From: Manihot esculenta
Taxonomy: Eukaryota; Streptophyta; Magnoliopsida; Malpighiales; Euphorbiaceae
Direction of reading: 5' to 3'
Assembly: GCF_001659605.2 (NCBI RefSeq)
Contig: NC_035170.2
Span: 9,538,539 to 9,602,538, forward strand
DNA length: 64,000 nucleotides
The position numbers and the translations under genes were made by a program. The notes beneath the pieces are model-generated. The model was not told the origin of the DNA and made no database searches. It saw only the letters and a list, made by a program, of their open reading frames with translations. Positions 24,819 through 37,639 of this stretch are shown here, piece after piece. Within the stretch, counting starts at the first letter, position 1; each line of letters begins with the position of its first letter.

Positions 24819-24949
24819 TGGTTTGCTTCCAGGAAATTGCAAAGATTTCTCACTCTTTCGCTAACGGATGGTGCTGAAGAATCGAAATCCAGAGAAAACA
24901 TACACTGCCCAGAAGCACAAAAAAACAAAATATGGTATGTGGATCGTGA

Positions 24950-25200
24950 TTTCTCTTCTGAAAAATTGAAATTGCATTATTAATACTATTTTTTTTTTTC
25001 TAATTTTAAGCCACTAATCGAAGTGGATTTTTATTATTTTATCTAATTTTTTCTGAGAAATTGTCCACGTGAGACTTTGACACTTCTCGCCCATCCCTCC
25101 CAGAGCTCTGGATAAGTTTCTTGCTGTCATCCACCTGGATGAGATTAAATTGCGAGAAACGGCGTCGGATCTGCTTAGTGTTTTTCTTTTTCTCCTTTTT
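24950..25200 (-). promoter_or_regulatory. Promoter region of the TMEM53-like gene
   Basis: Upstream of the ATG at 24818. A palindromic G-box core CACGTG lies at 25066-25071 and a TTGACA-like (W-box core) at about 25076-25081 (plus strand TTTGACAC). Both are well-known plant cis motifs, but short enough to occur by chance. No clear TATA box. Confidence 0.3.
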
Positions 25201-26866
25201 TTTTCCGCGAAGAAATGTTTATTGAAACGTCAAACTTATCTGTAATTAATGATTTTTGACCGTTTGATGTTGACCTTCTTTTTTTTGTCCATGCTTTTAA
25301 CTTTTTTTTACAAAATAATCGTTTCAATAAAAAAATTAATTAACCTGTAAATTATATTACACTTCAAGATCCATAAAGGCTATAAGCCTACCTGCAATGG
25401 ATCCAAAAATCCATACCACCCATTTCCATAATTCAATTTAATAAAATTCAATCAAATTAAAATGAATAATTGAAATAGAGAAATCACTGCTAAAAACACT
25501 GGAGCTAAAGAAATAATTCAAACTGCAAGATCATTTTCTTAACAAATAAAACAAACAAAGCAAATAATAAGAGGAATATGCCTAACACCTATAAAAAAAC
25601 CAGATTCGCATTTGACAGAAGAATAAGACCTAAAAGCAAGCATGATAGTGCTAACGACGAATAGCCAAAAGGAGTATGGATTAATTAGTATAGTTTCAAT
25701 GTGTTATTGTCAAAATATGCAAATTCTCTCTTAAAGTTAAAAATAACTTCAGCACTATCAACTTAAATACACATATAAATCAAACCGGTTCCATATATAA
25801 TCTTTCAAATGATAATAAATTTAAAGATAAAATTAAATAAATAAAAAATTACAAGTAAAAGAGTTATTGAAATAAAACAACACTCTCGATTGGAATTAAA
25901 ATCTTTTTTCTTATTCTAACTTTCCTCAAAATTTATTTTATTTTTATTTTTATTTAATAAAAAATTATAACTTTTTAGAAAACAGTAATATTATTTAACA
26001 AAAAAAATGATTTAGAGAGCCATGCAATTATACATAAAGCACATTATTATTAGGAATGCAATTGAGCAGAGATTTGGAAAACTTAAACATAAAATATTAA
26101 ATAAACCCATAACTAAGCTCAAATTATGAATTTAAATTTTAGACTCAAATTCAAAAGTCACTTAAAAATAAATTTAAATAAATAAATTTTTTACTATAAT
26201 TAAGATATTTTAAACTCTTTTAAAACACACAAATACTATCCCACAGTATGTCATTAGACATATAATAATGATAAGAACAGAGAGGCTTCCCTTTTATTAG
26301 AAAGGAGAATCCCTCCTCTCTTCCCTTCTTCCCAGGTGGGATTGGATCCTCCCATATCCTTTATTTTTTTTTCTTTTATTTTTTATTTAAAAGTATTTAT
26401 TTAATTTATTTTATATCAATAATTTTACTTTATTATATTATAAATAATTAAAATTATTAAAATTTTATAATTTATCAATAAAAGTGTTTATTTAACATTT
26501 ATTAATACTTTTTTTAATATACTTTTAAAGTTTTTCTTAAAATATATTTTATTGTAAGGGTATTCTATAATTTTAAAATATTTTAAATAAATAAAATATT
26601 TTTCTTTTTTAAAAATATATTAATTTAAATTTATATGAATAAATAATTTTAAGGAATTCTAAATAAATTTATTATACATTGATAAAGAATTTATTATTTA
26701 ATATTTAAAAATTAAAGTAAATAAAATTTGACTTTTAATCTCTTTAAAATTAAAACGCAATGAAAATTATTCAAAAAAAAGAGATATATATAGAGTAATG
26801 GTAATATTATATAGTTTATTATAACTTGATCTTTTGAAGTTTAACATTGAAAAAAAATATAAAAAT
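25201..26866. other. AT-rich intergenic DNA, nothing recognised
   Basis: AT-rich sequence without a supportable gene. It is the target of the Tat insertion, whose left target copy AAAAT is at 26862-26866. Confidence 0.5.
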
Positions 26867-27354
26867 TGATGACCGCTGGATTTTTTCACCCCGGTCCAAG
26901 GTCTCGGCCACAACCTAAAGCCCACAAAGTAAAGGCCCACCTACTTGGTACTCAAAGCAGGCCCGGCTCATCCAACCTTCAAGGCCGAGCTCTACCAAGC
27001 TTCCTCGCTTAGATCGACCCAGTCCGCGATCGCAGACCCTTTCCTCTCTGGCCCAACTCTCGGCCCAACCCAGGATCCAGAATGATACTCACCGGACAGC
27101 CTGGCAGATTCGTTCGAACGTACGCACAAGGAGAATCAGAGGCCGTTACGCATGGGGCAGGCGCCTGATACTCTCGTATGCCCGAATCTGTATGGCAGAG
27201 ACGCGTGGTCCAATCCTGGAGAGGCCTTTACACGTCCCCAGCAAGCAAGATGAAATGCATAAAAGGGGAGTCCCCTCCTCAGAAAGAAAAAAGGCTTTAT
27301 TCTTCAATACCAAAACCCTTGTAAAACCCTATTCTATTGGATCTCAGATCATCA
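26867..27354 (+). repeat. Tat 5' LTR
   Basis: 488 bp, TG...CA. A TATA-like ATAAAAG at 27259-27265 would start transcription in the last 70 bases, so R and U5 are short. Same length as the 3' LTR. Confidence 0.92.
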
Positions 27355-27356
27355 AT

Positions 27357-27374
27357 TGGCGCCGTCTGTGGGAA
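27357..27374 (+). other. Tat primer-binding site
   Basis: TGGCGCCGTCTGTGGGAA, two bases after the LTR. The leading TGGCGCCGT matches the 3' end of plant tRNA-Asp. The remainder does not match the tRNA-Asp I know, so the primer tRNA is uncertain. Confidence 0.7.
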
Positions 27375-27435
27375 ATGACGGAGATCTTTTCATCACCGGA
27401 GTTTTCACTCTTAAAGAAACCCACTGAGATCCACG

Positions 27436-30400
27436 ATGGCTAATCACCAAGAAAGTAACCTTAACGTCCCAAATGACCTAAGCTCTGCCCAAGAGGGGCA
27501 ACAATTCTCCTTTTCTAGTCCTACGGCATTAAACAATCAAACACCTGTTCCTCTTAATCCCTCGCCAAGTTTGGCAGGGAACACTCCCGCTGTCACTTTG
27601 TCTAACCAAGATCTTCAAAACATGGCTTTCCAGTTACAGAATACAGCCCACTAGTTGGGGCAGATAATGCAACAGAGAGGCCTCAACACCCCAGCAAATA
27701 CACTCCCGGTTGTAGATGAACCTCAGACCAATGACCCCCGACCTGCACCTGACCGTCTTCAAACCAGCAGCCGCGATACTGAAGAAAGAGGAAGAAGAGC
27801 TGGCGAAGAGGAAGGACCGGAGGCCCGAATCCATGGGAGGAGGGCGAGGGAGATGATAGAAAATGAAGAGGTGGATAACTATTCCGCCGAAATAACCGGG
27901 TGGACGGGAACTGAAGCAGAGGAGGAGGAGTACCACCTGGAGAAAAAACTCAGCCCAGAAGACGAGAAGGTGGACCAAAAGTTGAAGAAACTGAGAGAAC
28001 AGCTCCTCGCCGAGCTAGGTAAGAAAGACCAAAGCCAAACCTCTTTGCCTACTTCTTCCCCTTTCTCAAAGTGGGTGCAGCAAGAGACTGTCCCTAAGAA
28101 GTTTATGATGCCATCAATGGCGGCTTATGATGGAACTGGTAACCCGAGGGAGCACGTCATGAACTATAAGACCTTCATGGAGTTGCAAACTCTATCTGAT
28201 GCCTTAATGTGTAAAGTATTCCCAATGACGCTCTCGGGACCAGCGCGGGCGTGGTTCAACAGCCTTGAGGCCGGAAGTATCAGGAGTTTCGGAGACCTAG
28301 CCATTCGCTTCATCAGTCGATTCATAGCCTGGGTGCCAGCGGAGAGAAAGACGAGCTATTTGGAGACAGTAAGGCAGAGAGAGGGTGAATCACTCAGAGA
28401 GTATGTCGCTCGTTTCAATACGGAGGCCCTGCATATTTCCGATCTTGATGAAGGAAGGGCGGTAGAGGCAATGCAAAAGGGAACGACCTCTGCTGAATTC
28501 TTCGGTTCCTTAAGCAGGAAGCCTCCAACCTCCCTGGCCGAGCTGATGCAGAGAGCGGAGAAGTATATAAGGCAGGATGACGCCCTAGTAACAAGCCGAT
28601 TTGCCAAAAGGATGACAGGAAAAGAAAAGGCCCCAGAAGAAAGGAGGCCGGAGAAACATGAAAGGAAACACGGCAAGAGGCCCGAGCCGTACAAGCAGGC
28701 CTGGGAGCTAAGCGATCAAAGGCCTCCCCCTCCACGGGCCCTTGAGCCAAGGTTGCCTCCCCCTTGGGTCCCTGAAAAGCCGACTCCATTAAATGCGTCC
28801 AGAGCCGAGGTGCTCATGGCTTTCCAGGATAAGGATTTTCTCCAGTGGCCCAAACCTATGAAGTCAGAAGCAGATCATCGGAATCCTGACAAATACTGTC
28901 AATATCATCGGACGCATGGCCACGATACCAACAACTGCTTCCAGTTGATAGCAGAGATCGAGAGGTTGATAAAGAGGGGGCACCTAAAGAATTTTGTAAA
29001 GAAATCAGAGGGACAAAGGCCTCAATCCAGCCCGGCGGTTCAGGCGCCGAGGAGAACAGGAGAGGGACCAGTGAACGATGGATCCAATGGGACCATCAAT
29101 ATGATTGTAGGAGGAACGGGAGGACGGATGGGCCGCCGAGGGAAGAAGAGAAATCGGGAGGGAGAGACCAGCAGCACCGAGGTCATGCAGATCGTTGACC
29201 ACTCTCCCATGACAATCACCTTCTCTTCAGAAGATGCTCAGGGTATTCAAATGCCCCATGATGACGCGCTCGTCATTGAAGCTGTCATTCACAATTATCG
29301 GGTAAAGAAGGTCTTAGTAGATGATGGGAGCAAAGTCAACTTGCTACCATACCGGGTTTTTCAGCAGATGGGAATTCCGGAAGAACAGTTGGTCCGAGAC
29401 CAAGCACCAATCAAGGGGATCGGAGGAGTACCGGTGCTCGTGGAAGGGAAGGTGAAGCTGGCTCTCACCTTAGGTGAAGCACCCAGGACTCGCACTCACC
29501 ACGAGGTATTCTTAGTGGTCAAACTTCCGTTAAGCTATAATGTGATCCTGGGGAGGCCTGCGCTGTTCAATTTCGAAGCCGTCACCAGTATCAGGTATTT
29601 GGCGCTTAAGTTTCCAACAGAAGAAGGAGTGGGAATAGTCCGGGGCAGCCAGGAAGAGGCAAGAGCAGTATACTTAGCCACAGTAGCAGAACCAAGCTCC
29701 ATTGGAGAGGCTCTTGACTCGGAAGTCCTAGAGGTTCGGGATGAGAAAACAGAGGCCAGGACAGAACCGGTGGGGGAGCTGGAGACCTTCCCTTTATCAG
29801 AAGCAGAAGTAGAAAAGGTCTTTAGTCTCAACACCGGCCTCACTAAAGAACAAAAAGCTGAAGTCATGGCCCTGATCCGAGGTCATGCGTCTAGTTTCGC
29901 CTGGAAGCCCTCCGACATGCCTGGAATTGACCCCACGGTAATGACACACAAGCTGAATGTACTCCCCGAAGCCAAGCCAGTAAAACAGAAGAAGAGAGTA
30001 GTAGGAAGAGAGAAGCAGCAGGCCACCAGGGAAGAGGTGCAGAAACTTGAGGAGGCAGGCTTTATTAGGGAAGTTATGTACCCACAGTGGTTAGCAAATC
30101 CTGTATTAGTCAAAAAAGTCAATGGCAAATATAGGATGTGCATAGATTTTACTGACCTAAACAAGGCCTGCCCTAAAGATTGTTATCCACTGCCTGATAT
30201 TAATAAAATGGTCGACTCTACGGCCGGTTTTGATTATATGTCTTCTTTGGATGCTATGTCTGGTTATCATCAAATCCCAATGGAAAGGTCGGATGAGGAA
30301 AAGACCTCTTTTATAACTGAAGATGGGACTTATTGCTACAGAGCTATGCCATTCGGATTGAGGAATGTCGGGGCAACGTACCAAAGACTGATGAATAAAA

Positions 30401-33033
30401 TCTTCAAAAATCATATTGGCAGGAATGTAGAAGTTTATGTAGATGATATGGTGGTCAAAAGCTCAAACTTCCAGCAGCACATAGCAGACTTGAGGGAAGT
30501 ATTCGGGGTATTAAACCAGTACAGAATGAAGTTGAACCCAGCAAAATGTGCTTTCTTTATTCGAGGAGGAAAATTCTTGGGATTCATGGTGAGCAGAAAA
30601 GGCATCGAGCCTAATTCAGAGAAGGTGGAAGCCATATTGAATATGCCAGAGCCGACCTGTGTAAGGGACGTCCAGAGACTAACTGGGAGAGTAGTGGCGC
30701 TCAACCGATTCATGTCAAGATCGGCAGAAAAGTGCTTGCCATTCTTCAAAAAGTTGAGGAAGGTACCGAACTTCGAATGGACGAAAGACTGCAAAAAAGC
30801 CTTCACAGAGCTTAAGAAATATCTTAGCTCGCTCCATGTACTCAGCAGCCCTGTAAAAGGAGAGGAACTTCTGATATACTTGGCGGCCTCAGAAAAAGCA
30901 GTCAGCGCAGTGTTAGTAAGGGTGGAAGAGGGGGAGCAGAAACCCGTCTTTTACGTCAGCAAGGTACTCAGAGACACCGAGGTCAGATACTCGAACATTG
31001 AAAAAATGGCTTACGCCCTATTGCTAGCAGTTTGGAAATTCAAAGTTTACTTGGAGGGCCAACAAGGAGTTGTGATGACAGACCAACCCTTAAAGAAGAT
31101 TCTACGCAGGCCGGAAACTTCAGGTCGGATGTTGGCTTGGTCCGTAGAGATCAGCCCTTACTGTCTCGAATATCGACCCAGGACAGCTATAAAATCTCAA
31201 GCTTTGGCTGACTTCATAGCAGAGTGCTCATTCAACGAGGAGCGGGGAGGATCATCCTCAGGGATAGCAAGACAGCAATGTGAGGGGGAGCCTCATCCAG
31301 AATTTAACTGGAAGCTGTATGTAGACGGAGCATCAAGCACTGAGGGCAATGGTGCCGGAATAATGCTTAAGGGGCCAGAGGATTTTAAGGTGTGTTACGC
31401 CCTACGTCTAGAGTTCAAAGCCTCGAACAATGTGGCAGAATATGAAGCCCTGATAAATGGGATGTTAGTGGCACTGGAAACGGGAGTAACCGATCTCGAG
31501 ATAAACAGCGACTCTCAGCTGGTGATCAACCAAGTAACAGGGATGTATCAGGCTAGAGATCCCCTTATGCAAAGTTACCTGGCTAAAGTAAAAACCTTAG
31601 AAGCCGAGCTCACAAGTCGAGGAGTAACCATCAGGTTTCAAAGAATACCCCGAGAGGAAAATGAGGAAGCAGATCTGCTCAGCCGATTATCCAAAGAAGA
31701 ACTGGAACAGCTTCCCGATGAAGTGTACATACAATAGGTCCATACACCTGCTTTTAATAAAACTAACACGATACTGCAGGTAGAACAAAACCCAACTTGG
31801 ATGACCCCATACCTGAGATACTTGGAAAAGGGCGAGCTCCCCGAAGATAAAGATGAAGCCAGAAAGATAGCAGCTCGTGCCGCCAACTATCAAGCAATAA
31901 GGGGGACCTTATACAGAAAAGGAAAATCCAGTCCATGGCTCCGATGTGTGAGCCCGGAAGAGGCTACAAAGGTAATGGAAGAGATACATAGAGGCCTATG
32001 TGGAGCCCACGAGGGAGCAGGAACATTAGCCAACAAAGTATTCAGGCAAGGATACTATTGGCCCACTGTCAAAAAAGAAGCAGAAGAGTTTGTCCGGAAG
32101 TGTGACGTATGTCAGAGATTTGCTAATGCCATCAGAACCTCTGCCACTCCTCAAGCAAGCATATCCAGTTCATGGCCTTTCTCACAATGGGGAATCGATA
32201 TCCTGGGACCGTTCCCCAAGACTACGGGGCAAAGGAAATTCATAGTGGTGGCTGTAGAATACTTTTCAAAGTGGCCAGAGGCAGAAGCAATAGCCACAAT
32301 CACAGCTCGCAAGATGATAGATTTCGTGTGGGGGCATATCATCTGTAGATTTGGCATACCTAGAGTGCTTATCTCAGACAATGGCAGACAATTTGACTGC
32401 AGTACCTTCAGAGCCTTCACGACGAACATGGGCATATGGCACAAATTCTCCTCTGTGGCCCATCCTCAAACTAATGGCCAAACAGAAGTCACTAACAGAG
32501 CTATCCTCCAAGGGTTAAAGAAACGGCTAGATGGCGCAAAGGAGAATTGGACTGAAGAACTCAACAGTATCCTGTGGGCACTCCGAACCACTCCCAGAGC
32601 ACCCACTAAAGAAACACCCTTTGCACTTGCTTATGGCACAGAGGCCGTAGTCCCAGTTGAGTTGCAGATTCCCACTCACCGAGTCCAATTCATTAGTGAG
32701 AACACTAATGGGGACAAGTTAAGAAGCAACCTAGATGCTCTTGAAGAAGTTAGAGAAGAAGCCCAAATCCGAACTGCTGCTTATCAACAACGGGCAGCAC
32801 GATATTACAACCAAAAGGTTAGAGAGAGAAGCTTGAAAGTGGGAGACCTGGCCTTAAGAAACCTAAAAGCTACAGGGAAAAGAGCGGCCGTGGGCAAGTT
32901 AGCACCGACCTGGGAGGGTCCATTCAGGGTGACAAAAGTGGTCAAGCCAGGGGTATACCAGATCGAAGATATGCAAGGAAACCCTGAGCCCCACGCTTGG
33001 AACATCCAGCACTTAAAGAGGTATTTCCCTTAA
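27436..33033 (+). pseudogene. Tat gag-pol polyprotein with two in-frame amber stops
   Basis: One continuous frame of 1866 codons is interrupted only by TAG at 27652-27654 (codon 73) and TAG at 31735-31737 (codon 1434), with no frameshift. Domains by approximate codon: gag (220-330), a CX2H...GHX4C knuckle (CQYHRTHGHDTNNC, about 487), aspartic protease with VDDGSKVNLLPY (about 630), reverse transcriptase with YVDDMVVKSS (about 1001), RNase H (1140-1260), an additional archaeal-type RNase H starting YVDGASSTEGNGAGIML (about 1295-1410), then integrase. Integrase has an HHCC zinc finger ending CDVCQ (about 1520-1560), WGIDILGPF (1586), ISDNGRQFD (1647) and HPQTNGQTE (1676). The second stop separates pol up to RNase H from integrase. 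As it stands, gag-pol would terminate at codon 73 unless suppressed. It ends with TAA at 33031. Confidence 0.9.
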
Positions 33034-33256
33034 TATATTTGTAAAGCAAAAACATTGTATTCTGACACACATGAGTGAATAAAATTGTTTATACAATGTG
33101 ATTATCTTTGTGAATAATACTCCTCCGTGAAAAAGAACGAACAGGGCTCAGAGAGGCCCTTTGAAAAACAAGACCTCAGTTAGACACAAAACCAGCTGAG
33201 ATGACGAAGCGACAATAAGGCCAATGTGCCTGAATATTATGCAAAACCTCAAGAAG

Positions 33257-33845
33257 GTACAAAAACGATCAGGATCCCGTAAGATCTCCTGAAGCAAAAA
33301 AGCAGCCGGCGGGGCCCCGAGGTCACCCCGGAACAAAAACGATCAGGATCCCGTAAGATCTCCTGAAGCAAAAAACAGCCGGCGGGGCCCCGAGGTCACC
33401 CCGGAACAAAAACGATCAGGATCCCGTAAGATCTCCTAAAGCAAAAAGCAGCCGGCGGGGCCCCGAGGTCACCCCGGAACAAAAATGATCAGGATCCCGT
33501 AAGATCTCCTAAAGCAAAAAGCAGCCGGCGGGGCCCCGAGGTCACCCCGGAACAAAAACGATCAGGATCTCGTAAGATCTCCTGAAGCAAAAAGCAGCTG
33601 GCGGGGCCCCGAGGTCACCCCGGAACAAAAACGATCAGGATCCCGTAAGATCTCCTGAAGCAAAAAGCAGCTGGCGGGGCCCCGAGGTCACCCCGGAACA
33701 AAAACGATCAGGATCCCGTAAGATCTCCTGAAGCAAAAAGCAGCTGGCGGGCCCCGAGGTCACCCAGGAACAAAAACGACCAGGATCCCGTAAGATCTCC
33801 TGAAGCAAAAAGCAGCCGGCGGGGCCCCGAGGTCACCCCGGAACA
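33257..33845 (+). repeat. 73-bp tandem array, about eight units
   Basis: Units of about 73 bp starting GAACAAAAACGATCAGGATC and containing GGCGGGGCCCCGAGGTCACC, with very few differences between units. They lie between gag-pol and the antisense genes. Two diverged relatives (CTCCCGG-containing) follow to about 33990. Tandem repeats in this position are common in Tat/Ogre elements. Confidence 0.93.
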
Positions 33846-34633
33846 AAAATTGCCCGTGAGGACCTTAAAGGACCTCCCGGAGCATGAAGACCGGGATCCC
33901 CTGAGAACTCCCGGGTAACCAAACAAGGCCAGGACCCCCTAAGAACTCCCGGAAAAGCAAAACAAGAACGGCCGGTGAAGGTCCCAAAAACCTCCCGAAG
34001 TGAAAATTTCTCATATCATATACAGGGACAACTTATAAAAATACTGTTCCAACCTCACAAAAAAGAAGGGCTCAAGGTTATCAAGGAAAAATCAGATTCC
34101 GACCTCCCGAAGAGGTTCCAACCTCCTGAAGAGGTTCGGGGCATAACAGCTAAAAAACGTCGACCTCGAAATGACTACTAATACTTAAAGCCTGGGTAAG
34201 AAGAAAAGGTCGAGCTCCCAGTTCGGATAGTCTTGTACCCTAATGCTCGAAGTATAAAGGCCGAGCGAAAAGCCGAGCTCCCTCTATAAAAAGGCTCATA
34301 AACGAAGAAATCCTTGTCTGGAACAGACATCCGAAGTCACAACTAAGAAGAAAGGGTTAAAAACAGAAAAACAGACATTTTAGTCGCTATTAAAAGATAT
34401 GAGACTTGATCTCTCAGACAATTAGCTAAGAACTGAGCTCACAACTTAAGACTGATTCAGTGGGGAAAAAGCTTATAATGAGAATACGTAGTGTAAATAT
34501 TACAAGTATGAAAAGCAGAGATAAATATGAAGAACAAGAATAGCTCAAGGAAAAAGGAATCAAAGCTTCATTAAAATAGCTGTTACAATCTATTTTTCGG
34601 ACGAAGTAGAAGGAAAAATAGTCCTTAAAGGAC
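33846..34633 (+). other. Tat 3' untranslated spacer
   Basis: No sense gene. Diverged CTCCCGG/CCCGTGAGG repeat relics run up to about 33990, then spacer with GAGCTC-rich phrases. These recur in the second module near 38040-38230. Confidence 0.5.
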
Positions 34634-37455
34634 TCACATCTGTGAGAACACAGATGGCCGGCCTGCGACGCGACAATCCCCTCTGGGCATAGGGAAATCA
34701 TCTTCCCCATATAACACCGGCTCGCCATCCGAGTCCACTTCGGGCTTACGAAGCTTTTCTAAAGGAATATCAGGAGCGTGTCTAGCTTCCCTTAAACCAC
34801 GATTGTAACCGGTTACGTACATACAGAAGGCTTTCTTAAAAATAGCCGACCCCATCTCAGCGGAAGCTTTATATTCATCAAGATGTGCTTCACAAGCCTC
34901 AGCTACAAACGCCTTCAATTCAGAAGAATCTTTGTAGTCCTGAAGGTGAACCTCACAGGCCTGCTCGATCTTCCTCTTCAGTTCATCAAACTCCTGATAC
35001 TCCGCTATACATTGCTCACGCTCTAGCTGAGCCCTGTCTTCAACATGTTTTACTACCTTGAGCAGGGCTGAACACTTACGTTCCAAGGTCCTGACTTCAT
35101 GGTTGAGCTGTTGGTGGCGAAGGTTGAACTCTTCAGCCGACGAAGCCAGGTCTCTGATACGATCACAGCTCGTACTCAACTCCCGCTCAAGGACCTCCAC
35201 CCGAGCTAGGGCCCCTTCCTTCTGAGCTTTCACCTCCTTCAGGTGAACCTGCAGTCCTTCAGAATCAACCTTTAAGGCCTCATATTGACGCTGGACCTCA
35301 GTTCTCTGGCTCACAGCCTCATCTCTCTCTCGAAGGGCCCCGTCATAGAGGACAGCTGCTTCAAAACTTCTGCACAATGAGCCTCCACGGCAGCTGCTCT
35401 CTCATCAGACTCCTTGAGAACCTTGCGAGTATGAGACAGCTCTGCTTCTAAAGACTTGGTGTGCTCTGCTGTCTCAGCCGCCTTCTCCTCAGCCTTTTTA
35501 ATGACCTCCAGCGCAGAGTGCAACTCTACCTGGAGGGACTGGGTATGCTCCCGAGTTGCTGCAAGGTTACCCCTGGCGTCACTGGTTGCAGACAAATTTT
35601 CATCCAGACGTGCCTCTTCAATCTGACGGTCTACAGACTCCCGAAAGGAGCGATCACGAACATCCACCTCCATAAAGAGGCCCGTCACCTAGTACGGAAT
35701 AACAATTGTCAAGAAAAAGAAATAAAGCAAACTAAAAGAGAAGTGGAAAAGTAATTTACCATTAGAAGCATCTCCCTAATCGTCGATCCGAGCTCCTCAC
35801 GAGAGCGAGACCGAAAGGACGCTTGTTCCTTGGTAGAACTGGCTAAGAGACCAGTGAGGGCAAGAAGACGCGGATCTGAGGCCTCGGAAATTCCGCCGAA
35901 CATTCGCTCTCTAAGAAGTTCGGCAACAGCACTGGCCGGAGATTCAGAGGTAATGTCCGACGCGTTTAGAGCGTTGTCAGAAGAAGACAACAAAGGCATA
36001 GCAGGAACACCTTTTCCTTCCCAATGGGAGGAAGAGCTGGAGAAGATCCTGTGGCGGCCCTGGATTTCTTCCGAGCAGGAGATGGGGAAGATGTTCCAGA
36101 AGGGGCTGGGCGCTTATCCCCGGTCTTTAGTGGAATGCCTTCAGACCCCTCAGGCCCAGTCCCCACAGAGGCAGGGGCATCTTGGGTAGGAACATCTGGG
36201 ATTTGGTCCTCTATGAGGATGATCTCCATCCCTGTCCCAAAGGCCTCCTTGTCTTCAGTAACGGGGGACTTAGATTTTCCCCCTGACACCCCTTTAGGAG
36301 AATGGACAAGACCCGACTCCACTTGTTCAACGACTTGGGTCTGCCCCACAATGGCTAGGGAGGTTTCCCTCACGCCCTCCGAGGAAGCTGGAGTAGATTT
36401 AGACCCTTCAGCGGGCTTAAGAGTTGAGCTCGATCCACCACGGCTAGATGGCCGACATGATTTGGTGCCGCGAGAGCTTGATTTAGAAGCTCGAGAAGAA
36501 GCTTTGGCAGGAGGTCGGCTAACCTTTTTGGAGGAAACAACTTGAACCACCTCTGCCGCAGCCTCAGACACCGAACGCCCAGCCAAAAAAGCGTCAAAAA
36601 CTGTGTGCATATTATCCCGAGACAGGACAAAGTTCTTGGGGAACTTGATTTCATCCATTCTAACCTCAGAAGCTGCAAAAAACACGAAATTATAAAGAGT
36701 CAGCATACTTTCTGATATCATGAGCAAAGAAGAAACAGAATCGCTAGACAAAGCAATATACCCGTGTCCCGGATATCCCTAAGATTGGACACGAACATAC
36801 ACTTCTCGACGTCATACTTCCTTTCAACGGAAGTCAGTCGAAGCAACCCCACCTGCTCAATAAGGCTCAATTGGGGCAGCTCGTTGCAACCCGGATGGAC
36901 CTCCTCCCAACTTAGATCCACCTCCCACGATCGGGCGGACTCTAATTTCAGCTCCGCCACAAGGAAATTCTCTACCCATCCCTTTATGGAATCCTTGTAG
37001 CCCGTGAAAAGAGACAACCCACTACGGGGGGAAAAGTAATAAAAATTCTGAACCGCCCTAACCAGACGGAAAAAAGTGACAAACAGACACGCTGTGGGGG
37101 TAAAACCCCAACTCAGGCAGATAGACTCAAAACAGGACAGAAACAAAATAGAATTTGGGGATAACATCCAAGGGGTTACCCCGAAGTACTCGAAAACCTC
37201 AATAAAGAAAGGGGTAAAAGGAAACGGTAGACCGAAATCCTTCTGTTTGAGAAAGAACACTATACAGCGACCCCTTTGGGGATCCATCAAACCAGGAGGA
37301 GGAGGGTTAGGAAGGACTATCCTTTCATTTTGAAAAGGCGCTCGAATAAGATACAGAGGAGTATCTAAGAGCCTCTGGGAAATGTGCTTAGTTATGTTGG
37401 AAGAAGTAATATGCGACCTAAGATTAACGACATCGGGGAGCTTTGGACCTTCCAT
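34634..37455 (-). pseudogene. Tat antisense gene 1 (PF04195-like, spliced, frameshifted)
   Basis: Antisense to the element. Exon 1 is 37455-36762 (ATG, MEGPKLPDVVNL), donor GTATATT. Exon 2 starts at 36672 after TTTTTTGCAG, and the split Ala codon joins in phase. It ends at 35760 (donor GTAAAT). Exon 3 runs 35688-34634 to TGA after TACTAG. Exon 1 holds the motif region LPFPFTPFFIEVFEYFGVTP followed by LSPNSI, typical of the 'putative gypsy type transposon' domain (PF04195). Exon 2 is a Ser/Lys/Pro-rich linker. Exon 3 is a long coiled coil rich in Glu, Lys and Ala. Two single-base frame changes, near 36010 (A-run) and 35350, break the frame. Antisense ORFs of this kind are known in Tat elements, with no settled function. 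Confidence 0.75.
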
Positions 37456-37639
37456 GGAAGAACAAAAAAGCGTACCTGAAAATGCAATAGGGTGAAAAAA
37501 GCAGGAGTTGCAGGACAACAGAAAGCAGAAGAGAGCTAGTTTCTTCAGAAGACAGAAAGAAGTCGAAATAAAAGGCAATAATGAGACGAAACGTTGATCT
37601 GAACAGTTTTGTCTTGGAACGGTGCGATCATTAATTACT

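Noticed and set aside
24713..24983. Open frames overlapping exon 1 of the TMEM53-like gene in other frames
   Set aside because: They are shadows created by the CCT/CTC repeat. The spliced seven-exon gene explains the region.
28356..30806. Minus-strand open frames opposite the Tat gag-pol
   Set aside because: No domains or splice logic. They are chance openness opposite a real coding frame, unlike the antisense genes at 34.6-39.3 kb.
33257..33845. CRISPR-like array
   Set aside because: Units are contiguous 73-bp tandem repeats without unique spacers, in a plant retroelement.
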